A stretch of 12,217 bases of DNA from the NCBI GenBank assembly GCA_023261605.1, contig JAHFOP010000029.1, positions 1-12,217 on the forward strand, written 5' to 3'. How positions within the stretch are numbered: position 1 is the first letter of the stretch; every line of letters starts with the position of its first letter. This stretch comes from Candidatus Moraniibacteriota bacterium (GTDB lineage Bacteria; Patescibacteriota; Minisyncoccia; Moranbacterales; UBA2206). A model generated the notes under the pieces. That model searched no databases. It was not told where the DNA came from and worked only from the letters and a program-made list of their open reading frames with translations. Shown in pieces: positions 6,615 through 12,217 of this stretch. The position numbers and the translations under genes were made by a program.

Positions 6615-7666
6615 AAATCAAAATTCCAAAAGATGTCCACGTTGCCTGGGAGAGAGACTTTTCTTTTTTAGGGTGCTATCTCATTGCGCAACAGCATCTG
6701 AAAGAATTGAAACGTTACATCGGTGTCGGATATTCAATGTGTGCATTTTTTCATGACAATAGCCATGTCGTTTTTTATAGAAGTGAAGCTGACGAGGAAA
6801 ATTTCAACAGGAAGATAGCGGAGAGATTTCTTAATGAAAAGGGCTATGCAGATTTTGCGGTGGGAAAACTAAAATTGCTTACGGATAATTTTGATGAGTT
6901 TCTTAAGAAAGAAAAACGGCTAACGAAGGATAATGTTGAAAGGTTTTTTGAAATGGCCAATGCACATTTTTCTTTTCATCTGGCCGTATTTTGGTCAGCT
7001 GACTATATTGCGAAACATGATCTTATAGAAAAAAATAAATCTTTATACGCATTACTCGAAAAATATCGTAAATATAATGAACATGTCTTGCCTGCAATTG
7101 AGCGCTGGATTGCGGTCCAGAAAGGGGATATTTCATTGATGCGGCCCGAGGAATGTCTGGATATTTTTTTGCGGAACAAAAAAATTCCAATCGCGCGGGC
7201 TAAGGCCAGAAAAAATTCTGCTTTTGTATATTTCGACAAATGCTCTCAGTCGGTTTCCATCGGCAGAAGCGCTAAAAATTTAAAAGAAAAATTTGACAGA
7301 GTTTTCCTAAAACGATATCCGTTTGACGGAAAATCAATAAAAGGAATTGTGGTATTTCCCGGGTGCTATAGGGGTCGGGTTCGCGTGGCTGAAAAGTTTG
7401 AGGACCTCAAAAAAATAAAAAAAGGAGAAATTCTTGTCGCGCCTATGACGCGCCCGGCTTATAATATGTATATAAGACATGCTGGAGCAATTATAGTAGA
7501 TGAGGGAGCGACGCTTTCGCATGCATCTATCCTCGCCAGAGAATTTAGTATCCCTTGCGTGATTGGTACAAAAATTGCGACAAAAGTTTTGAAAGATGGG
7601 GATCTGGTGGAAGTGGACGCGGACAATGGAATCGTGAAGAGGTTCGATAAGGTGAATGATGCATAG
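6593..7666 (+). CDS. PEP-utilisers mobile domain protein, variant active-site motif
   Basis: The product has 357 residues. Residues ~1-245 are an unrecognised region: a short beta-rich start, then helices including KLLTDNFDEFLKKEKRLTKD and HFSFHLAVFWSADYIA. Residues ~248-350 are the swivel domain: IVVFPGCYRGRVRV, then GEILVAPMTRP, then V302-DEGA-TLS-H310-ASILAREF, then GDLVEVDADNGIVKRF. His310 is kept, but the TDEGG-xTCH block of the sister proteins is VDEGA-TLSH. The start codon lies inside the end of the kinase gene (22-base overlap) with no SD, which suggests coupled translation and a joint function. Bases 7575-7623 match 4424-4472 at 47 of 49 positions. No ATP- or PEP-binding domain is fused. 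The domain is certain; activity and substrate are unknown. Confidence 0.88.
   Translation: MGSEKTIKIKIPKDVHVAWERDFSFLGCYLIAQQHLKELKRYIGVGYSMCAFFHDNSHVVFYRSEADEENFNRKIAERFLNEKGYADFAVGKLKLLTDNFDEFLKKEKRLTKDNVERFFEMANAHFSFHLAVFWSADYIAKHDLIEKNKSLYALLEKYRKYNEHVLPAIERWIAVQKGDISLMRPEECLDIFLRNKKIPIARAKARKNSAFVYFDKCSQSVSIGRSAKNLKEKFDRVFLKRYPFDGKSIKGIVVFPGCYRGRVRVAEKFEDLKKIKKGEILVAPMTRPAYNMYIRHAGAIIVDEGATLSHASILAREFSIPCVIGTKIATKVLKDGDLVEVDADNGIVKRFDKVNDA
7575..7623 (+). repeat. 49-base conserved 3' segment, copy 2
   Basis: This is the partner of 4424-4472, with mismatches at 7604 and 7618 only, both synonymous C/T changes. Beyond it the two genes diverge on both sides, so the patch is local and coincides with the part of the gene that also survives in the two orphan tails. 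Confidence 0.8.
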
Positions 7667-7672
7667 GCTAGC

Positions 7673-7718
7673 TTGACAGAGTAGGCACGGATGATACAAT
7701 TGTAACTGTTATAACCGT
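7673..7718 (+). promoter_or_regulatory. Promoter and palindromic operator candidate for the second ATPase gene
   Basis: A perfect -35 TTGACA (7673-7678) and a -10 TACAAT (7695-7700, one mismatch) are 16 bases apart. An imperfect palindrome ACTGTTATAACCGT (7705-7718, core GTTATAAC 7708-7715) covers the predicted start near 7707, a typical repressor position. The sites differ from those of the first ATPase promoter, so control is probably separate. Confidence 0.7.
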
Positions 7719-7730
7719 CATAAATGTAAT

Positions 7731-9113
7731 ATGGGCAAAAAAGACCTTGTATTAGCTGAAATTTATCGACAGAATAAGCACTGGAAAGATGCTGATGTCT
7801 TTTTCGCTGATTTGGAAGAGATAAAACATAATCGTGTGATGTTTGAAAAGATTCTTCCTTATTTGGAGAAAAAAGAGATCATTTCCATTATCGGGTTGCG
7901 TCGAACTGGGAAAACTGCTCTTTTGAAACAGCTTATCCAAAAAATAATCAAAAAGACAAAACCGCAAAGCATTTTTTTCCTTACTTTAGATGAAGACTTA
8001 CTTGGCAATATGGTTGGGCTGGCTGATTATATCAATACTTTTTTGGAGATAAGTGATTCCGGTAAAAAGCGTTATATCTTTATTGATGAAGTGCAATATG
8101 CTTTGCGGTGGCAACACATCATCAAGCGCTATTATGACACGGAACCGAATTTGAAATTTGTAATCAGCGGATCATCGGCTTTGTTTATAAAAAAACAAAC
8201 TACGGAAAGTTTGGCTGGCCGGATTTATGAATTCAAATTGCCCGTTTTGAGTTTTGAAGAATATCTAATGATTAAGGGGGTGTCAGACGGATTGCTTTTT
8301 GATTTCAAGCAATTTGCTATTTTGCCAGGGCAAAAAGAAATAAATGAAACCGGAGTTGAAAAATTGGTTCACCAGTGGGGGAGCGAACTGAAAAAACATT
8401 TCTACGACTATTTGTTCTTTGGTCAGTTCCCGGCCTTGGTCAAGGAGGCTGATATTGAAGTGCGCAAAAAATATTTGATCGAATCTGTTTACAAAAAAAC
8501 ATTGGAATATGATATTCCAAAAATATTCGGTGTGGAGAAAACAGAAGAATTGAAATTTTTGTTTCAGATAGCGGTCAGTGAAGTGGGCTCAATTGTTGAA
8601 ATCGGAAATTTGGCAAGCGAGGCGGGACTGAACAAGGAGACAGTTAACAAATATCTGCGGTATTTCGAAAACAGTTTTTTGATCCATTTTGTCTATAATT
8701 TTTCCAAGTCGTTCCGTAAGTCCAAGAGACTGCTTAGAAAAATCTATTTGGAGAGCGTCAATTTTTATGCGGCTTTTCGCGATATTGATAATCTAGCGAT
8801 TGATTCTCCGGCCGTAGGTTTTTTGGTGGAAAATTATTTCTATAATATTTTGCAGCAGCAATATCGATATATCTCTTTCTTCCGGGTAAGAAAAGAGGAA
8901 TTTGATTTCATTGTCGCTAAAGATTTGATGGATAAAAAAAGCTATCAATATTTTGAGGTGAAACACACCAATAGCATCAGAGAGGGGGAGCTGACTTTTA
9001 TTAAAAGAAAGGCGCAAAAAAGCGACGATATTTATACAATAATCTCAAAAGATGAATTGGAATTTTCTGCACAACGAAACATATTTCCGATTTGGATCAT
9101 GAGAAGTTCTTAA
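7731..9113 (+). CDS. AAA ATPase with C-terminal DUF4143 domain (second, divergent copy)
   Basis: The product has 460 residues. The P-loop is G55-LRRTGK-T62 and Walker B is YIFID119-E120-VQ, followed by ALRWQHIIKRYYD; a sensor-like VISGSSA is at 144-150, then ESLAGRIYEFKLPVLSFEEY. A helix-turn-helix-like segment lies at ~288-310 (EIGNLASEAGLNKETVNKYL). The C-terminus has F391-D392-F ... F408-E409-V-K411, again the D ... ExK spacing of PD-(D/E)xK-like cores. It is about 85 residues longer than the ATPase at 2287 and only distantly similar, so the two are not a recent tandem duplication. ATG 7731 follows an A/T-rich stretch with no SD. It has its own promoter. It ends within a few bases of a decayed swivel tail, as if inserted into or recombined at a swivel gene. 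Its biological role is unknown. Confidence 0.92.
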   Translation: MGKKDLVLAEIYRQNKHWKDADVFFADLEEIKHNRVMFEKILPYLEKKEIISIIGLRRTGKTALLKQLIQKIIKKTKPQSIFFLTLDEDLLGNMVGLADYINTFLEISDSGKKRYIFIDEVQYALRWQHIIKRYYDTEPNLKFVISGSSALFIKKQTTESLAGRIYEFKLPVLSFEEYLMIKGVSDGLLFDFKQFAILPGQKEINETGVEKLVHQWGSELKKHFYDYLFFGQFPALVKEADIEVRKKYLIESVYKKTLEYDIPKIFGVEKTEELKFLFQIAVSEVGSIVEIGNLASEAGLNKETVNKYLRYFENSFLIHFVYNFSKSFRKSKRLLRKIYLESVNFYAAFRDIDNLAIDSPAVGFLVENYFYNILQQQYRYISFFRVRKEEFDFIVAKDLMDKKSYQYFEVKHTNSIREGELTFIKRKAQKSDDIYTIISKDELEFSAQRNIFPIWIMRSS

Positions 9114-9117
9114 TCAT

Positions 9118-9234
9118 GCGCGAACTGAAAAACCTTGCATCGTCGGAACGAAGATCGCCACGCAGGTTTTGCATGACGGAGACTTGGTGGAAGTGGACGC
9201 AAATGAAGGAGTAGTGAGGATAATTAAGCGATAA
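9118..9234 (+). pseudogene. Decayed 3' tail of a swivel-domain gene, frameshifted
   Basis: From 9133 the frame reads PCIVGTKIATQVLHDGDL then VEVDANEGVVRIIKR, ending at TAA 9232-9234. This is the last third of the PEP-utilisers mobile domain. The preceding bases (CGCGAACTG) encode R-E-L of ARELKKP, but the following A-run has five A (9128-9132) where six would keep frame, so the joined sequence is frameshifted. The catalytic His segment is gone. It begins within about 5 bases of the ATPase stop and ends 4 bases before the kinase start. Gene tail left after insertion or deletion is the simplest reading. Confidence 0.85.
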
Positions 9235-9238
9235 AATT

Positions 9239-10243
9239 ATGGAAGAGACTTTTGAAATAGATAAAATCATTAGAAATTTTTTACCGGAAGCAAAGCCGGA
9301 AATTGTCAGCTGGCATCAAGGTGAAATAAATCGCGTGGTTATTTTTTCTGATGCCGGAAAAGAATTTGCCTTGCGGATCAAAAAGAAACCTTTTCCGGAA
9401 AGCAGCCTTATTTTTGAGAAAGACTTTTTAGATAGTTTGAACAATTTTGTTTTATCGGTGGAGGTGTCGAAAATTTTTCCAACCGTTTCGGGTGATTATT
9501 TTTTCGAGGATGATGAACATTTCTATTCGCTCATGTCGCGTGTTCCCGGTGCACAACGATTTGAGAAATGGTATGAAAGTCATCTTTTCACACTGGAAGA
9601 TGTTAAGCAAGGATTTAGTATTCTAGGATTGTTGCACAATAGCTGTCGCCAAATTGAAATTGAAGACAGGAAGAAATCTCCGAGCGTTTTGGAATTGCTC
9701 GATCAATTTGAAAAACGATTCGCTCAAACTGATTCGATGGTTGGTGTGTTTCATGAAGCAGTAGTAAGAGAAAGGGGATTTTTATTAGAAAAGATTGGGC
9801 AAATTAGAGATGAGTTGAAGTTGGCCAACTATGAAAAACTGTCGCTCTTTCCAGTGCATTATGACATCAACTACACCAATGTTCTTTGGAGCGGCGAAAA
9901 AATTGTCAGTCTCATTGATTTTGATTGGGCGCAGTTTTCCACTTTAGAATTTGACTTTGCCCAGATGTGCAAACTGACTTGTGGAAGTTTCAAAATATCG
10001 TCCGGAGATAATTTATTGGATGAAGAAAAACTGCGGGTGGCTTTGGAAGCATATAATGAAAAGGCAGATGTGCCATTAAAAGATGAAAAATTATTAGTAA
10101 CTCTTCTGGATTGCAGTTCTCTATTTTTGGCGCATTGGGCGTCGGATACTTTTTCGCAAGAGAAGACAAAGGAGAAATATTATCTATCTTTTTTTCAAGC
10201 TGGGTTGGATCGACTGAGACAAGAAATAAAATTATTAATATAA
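9239..10243 (+). CDS. Aminoglycoside phosphotransferase (APH)-like kinase (second copy)
   Basis: The product has 334 residues. The catalytic loop is V-H207-Y-D209-INYT-N214-VL, with the usual four-residue spacing, and the metal-binding Asp is D227 in LIDFDWAQFSTLEFDFAQMC. The N-lobe strand FALRIKKK (residues 43-50) supplies the expected basic residues. The hinge SLMSRVPGAQRFEKW and the helix SILGLLHNS also fit the fold. Unlike the kinase at 5604, no core residue looks altered. The family phosphorylates hydroxyl groups of small molecules with ATP or GTP; resistance, homoserine-kinase-like and choline-kinase-like roles all occur, and none is indicated here. ATG 9239 lies 4 bases after the decayed swivel tail. 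The histidine phosphatase starts 5 bases after its stop, so kinase, phosphatase and the next swivel-type gene form a tight operon. Confidence 0.9.
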   Translation: MEETFEIDKIIRNFLPEAKPEIVSWHQGEINRVVIFSDAGKEFALRIKKKPFPESSLIFEKDFLDSLNNFVLSVEVSKIFPTVSGDYFFEDDEHFYSLMSRVPGAQRFEKWYESHLFTLEDVKQGFSILGLLHNSCRQIEIEDRKKSPSVLELLDQFEKRFAQTDSMVGVFHEAVVRERGFLLEKIGQIRDELKLANYEKLSLFPVHYDINYTNVLWSGEKIVSLIDFDWAQFSTLEFDFAQMCKLTCGSFKISSGDNLLDEEKLRVALEAYNEKADVPLKDEKLLVTLLDCSSLFLAHWASDTFSQEKTKEKYYLSFFQAGLDRLRQEIKLLI

Positions 10244-10248
10244 AATAT

Positions 10249-11094
10249 ATGGAAAACTTTGACAGGACGTTCAGACCGGAAAAAAGAGAAAAAGGAAAAA
10301 ATTGTAAGCTGAAAATTTCCTTTCTTCGCCATGCCAATAAGGCAGATTTTGATCCGCATAAGAGCGGAGCGATTTCGGAGTCTGGTCTTTCAAAAAAGGG
10401 AGAAGTTGGCAGTCAAGAACTTGGGAGGAAAAAGCCAACTGATAAATTTTTCAAGACCTATGCTTCTCATCTGTCGCGATCGCAAGCTACGATTGACAAT
10501 GTGCTTTTGGGAATGTCTGAAGGGAAGGATGATTTTCGAAAACCAGGGGAAAGAATCAGAAGTCAGATTGACGCGCCGCATTTCTCTCCAGCTTTCATCG
10601 AAGAATATCGCGCACATTTCACTCCCAAGCCGGACAATTTTGAAGAACTGTCAGATGACGAAAAAGAAAAAATTGTCGAAGAGATGGAAAACCCAGGGGT
10701 GGAATATTGGATCGGTCTTTGGGACGAAAAATTTGATGAGGAAACGGAATCGGCCGCAGAAATCGCGGAAAAGATGGCCAGCTATTTTTCTCATTTTGAC
10801 GAATTGATTGAAAAATTGAAAGATGGATCAGAAGTTGATATTTTAAACGTCACGCATCGGACAGCCGTGGAGCCGTTTCTTTTGGCTTGTCTTAAACCGC
10901 CCTTCGAAAACATTCAAGAAATGGGCGGACCGCTGAATCTTTTGGAAGGTTTTGAACTCCTGATTTCAACTGACGAAAAAGGTCAAAAGGAATACGTCGT
11001 GAATTTTCGTGGCAAGGAATTTGGGATTGACTTGAAAAAAGTGGCGGAGTTGAACAGAGGCTATAAGGAGAGGATGAGTAAAAATAAAGTCTAA
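10249..11094 (+). CDS. Histidine phosphatase (phosphoglycerate mutase-like) superfamily protein (second copy)
   Basis: The product has 281 residues from ATG 10249, chosen because it follows the kinase stop by 5 bases and has the AAATATATGGA context seen at 4707. A longer frame from a TTG at 10111 would overlap the kinase by more than 130 bases and is unlikely. The signature is ISFL-R27-H28-A29, i.e. RHA instead of RHG, followed by SESGLSKKGEVGSQELG and a YASHLSRSQATIDN segment. The second His fits ILNVT-H203-RTAVEPFLL. A long acidic insertion (~95-185) makes it larger than SixA-type enzymes, as in the copy at 4707, so the two probably belong to one subfamily. Its role is unknown. Its position between a kinase and a swivel-type protein mirrors the 4707-7666 group. 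Confidence 0.88.
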   Translation: MENFDRTFRPEKREKGKNCKLKISFLRHANKADFDPHKSGAISESGLSKKGEVGSQELGRKKPTDKFFKTYASHLSRSQATIDNVLLGMSEGKDDFRKPGERIRSQIDAPHFSPAFIEEYRAHFTPKPDNFEELSDDEKEKIVEEMENPGVEYWIGLWDEKFDEETESAAEIAEKMASYFSHFDELIEKLKDGSEVDILNVTHRTAVEPFLLACLKPPFENIQEMGGPLNLLEGFELLISTDEKGQKEYVVNFRGKEFGIDLKKVAELNRGYKERMSKNKV

Positions 11095-11100
11095 ACGCTT

Positions 11101-12217
11101 ATGGAAGAAAAACTGCCCATAAAATCAGACAGAGAATTGTTCAAATGGGGGCCGATCCCTGGGTTTTTCTATTATACATGTGATGTTAAGGGAATTTTCA
11201 GTCATTTTTCTGGAGAATATCATGGTGAATGCCCATGGCCGAAGTCGATTTTGATTTTCAAGGACGGTCAGATGATTTGGGTCAATGACATGGCCGCGAT
11301 GGTGAGGAATGGGAAGAAAGTATTTTTCAAATATGTGTTTGCAAAAGAGAAAAAGAAAAAAGTTTATGCAGATTGGAAAAGAGGTGTGAAGAGGTTGGAT
11401 GAAATAGAGAAGCGAATAGAAAAGACGGATCTGAAAAAACTGGGAAAAGATGAGTTCATGAAGCTTTGCCAGCTCTTTTTCGATCAACTTTTGGAATTTT
11501 GGTCTCTGGGAATCGTGCCGGAATTTGCCGGTTATGGCGGGGACAAAGTTTTAGTGGCGGAATTGGGAAAATATATCAAGAATAAAATTGAACTGTCGCA
11601 AGTTATGGAAATCCTAACTGCTCCGGAGAATCTGTCTTTCTATCAAAAAGAAGAATTAGAACTAGCGGGAGCGGAAAGTGTGACGGCGCATGCGGGAAAA
11701 TATTATTGGATAAAAAATAGCTACGCGGGGGCAAAAAGCGCAAAGCCAGATTTTTTTGAAAAGCGCCGAAGAAAAATTCCAAAAAATTTCTTGGAGACAC
11801 TGTCAAAAAGCAGGAGTGAAACAAGAAAGCGGAAAAAAGTTGTGCAAGAAAGATATCATCTGCCGGAAAAAATCATGGAAATCGCTCGGGCGATTGTTTC
11901 CAGTGTCAGTTGGCAAGATGAAAGAAAAAAATATATTTTCATTTTCTTGCATTATAAGGAAATTGTTTTGCTTGAAATGGCTCGTCGATTGTCCATGCCA
12001 AAAAGGGATTTGCTCAATTTTGATAATTATGAAATTTTGGATATGTTGCGCGAAGAAAAGAGATATTCGGGGATTTTGGATCGTCGAAAAGCTTTCGCGC
12101 TTGTAATGAACTCCCATAAATTTAAGGTGAAAAATTCCGTTTCAGCTGGGCAGTTTTGGAAAGCTTATACCGAAGAAGAAATAGATAGGAACGTTGAGCA
12201 ATTTTCTGGAATCACTT
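11101..12217 (+). CDS. Swivel-type (PEP-utiliser) protein, N-terminal part; cut by window end
   Basis: The frame is open from ATG 11101 to the window end (372 codons), 6 bases after the phosphatase stop. Residues ~1-85 are a mixed region rich in aromatics (FKWGPIPGFFYYTC; CPWPKSILIF). About 90-175 is helical and charged, and 175-300 includes the segments FYQKEELELAG, AGKYYWIKNSYAG and WQDERKKYIFIFLHYKEIVL. The last visible residues, EQFSGIT, correspond to the spot where the swivel domain begins in the sister proteins (e.g. EQISGTV at residues 246-252 of the 1152 gene). So a swivel domain probably follows beyond the window; this is inference, as the His motif is not visible. No ATP-grasp motif is seen. 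It would complete a second kinase-phosphatase-swivel group. Confidence 0.72.
   Translation, partial: MEEKLPIKSDRELFKWGPIPGFFYYTCDVKGIFSHFSGEYHGECPWPKSILIFKDGQMIWVNDMAAMVRNGKKVFFKYVFAKEKKKKVYADWKRGVKRLDEIEKRIEKTDLKKLGKDEFMKLCQLFFDQLLEFWSLGIVPEFAGYGGDKVLVAELGKYIKNKIELSQVMEILTAPENLSFYQKEELELAGAESVTAHAGKYYWIKNSYAGAKSAKPDFFEKRRRKIPKNFLETLSKSRSETRKRKKVVQERYHLPEKIMEIARAIVSSVSWQDERKKYIFIFLHYKEIVLLEMARRLSMPKRDLLNFDNYEILDMLREEKRYSGILDRRKAFALVMNSHKFKVKNSVSAGQFWKAYTEEEIDRNVEQFSGIT

Noticed and set aside
2287..9113. ATPase genes as parts of insertion sequences
   Set aside because: No transposase catalytic motif, terminal inverted repeats or target-site duplications could be found around either gene.
5604..10243. 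APH-like genes as antibiotic-resistance determinants
   Set aside because: Only generic fold motifs are present; there is no resistance-family signature, mobile resistance context or known drug-binding pattern.
10111..10248. TTG-initiated N-terminal extension of the second histidine phosphatase
   Set aside because: It would overlap the well-supported kinase gene by over 130 bases, and the added residues do not resemble the family; ATG 10249 has ideal spacing after the kinase stop.

Overview
This 12.2-kb stretch reads as bacterial, with standard code, moderate-to-low G+C and tight packing. It most resembles a Candidate Phyla Radiation / Patescibacteria genome. That placement is an inference from gene content (stand-alone PEP-utiliser swivel domains, DUF4143 ATPases, aminoglycoside-phosphotransferase-like kinases and histidine phosphatases side by side) and from plus-strand genes that start in A/T-rich context without a clear Shine-Dalgarno. 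There is no rRNA, tRNA or housekeeping marker to fix the taxonomy.

Layout. Bases 1-314 are the 3' end of a gene for a phosphohistidine swivel (PEP-utilisers mobile) domain. A low-molecular-weight tyrosine-phosphatase-like gene (380-823) lies on the minus strand with its own promoter, structured leader, strong SD and terminator. Everything after it is on the plus strand. In order these are: a decayed swivel tail (1080-1148), swivel protein (1152-2228), AAA/DUF4143 ATPase (2287-3411), swivel protein (3484-4512), a decayed fragment (about 4532-4701), histidine phosphatase (4707-5564), APH-like kinase (5604-6614), swivel protein overlapping it (6593-7666), a second AAA/DUF4143 ATPase behind its own promoter (7731-9113), a second decayed, frameshifted swivel tail (9118-9234), APH-like kinase (9239-10243), histidine phosphatase (10249-11094) and a fifth swivel-type protein cut by the window end just before its swivel domain (11101-12217).

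How the genes may work together. A trio of histidine phosphatase, APH-like kinase and swivel-domain protein occurs twice (4707-7666 and 9239-12217), with phosphatase and kinase in swapped order. None of the swivel proteins carries a recognisable ATP-grasp (PPDK_N) or PEP-binding TIM-barrel domain. They have variable, partly helical N-terminal regions and a strongly conserved C-terminal catalytic tail. A phosphoryl-transfer pathway in which the swivel His carries phosphate, with the histidine phosphatases perhaps acting as erasers, is plausible but is inference only; the substrate is unknown.

The region also looks recombinogenic. Two orphan swivel tails sit 3-4 bases upstream of the next gene, and two intact genes share a nearly identical 49-base 3' segment. 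Two promoters (upstream of 1152 and of 2287) share the same architecture and motif, which suggests one regulator controls both units.
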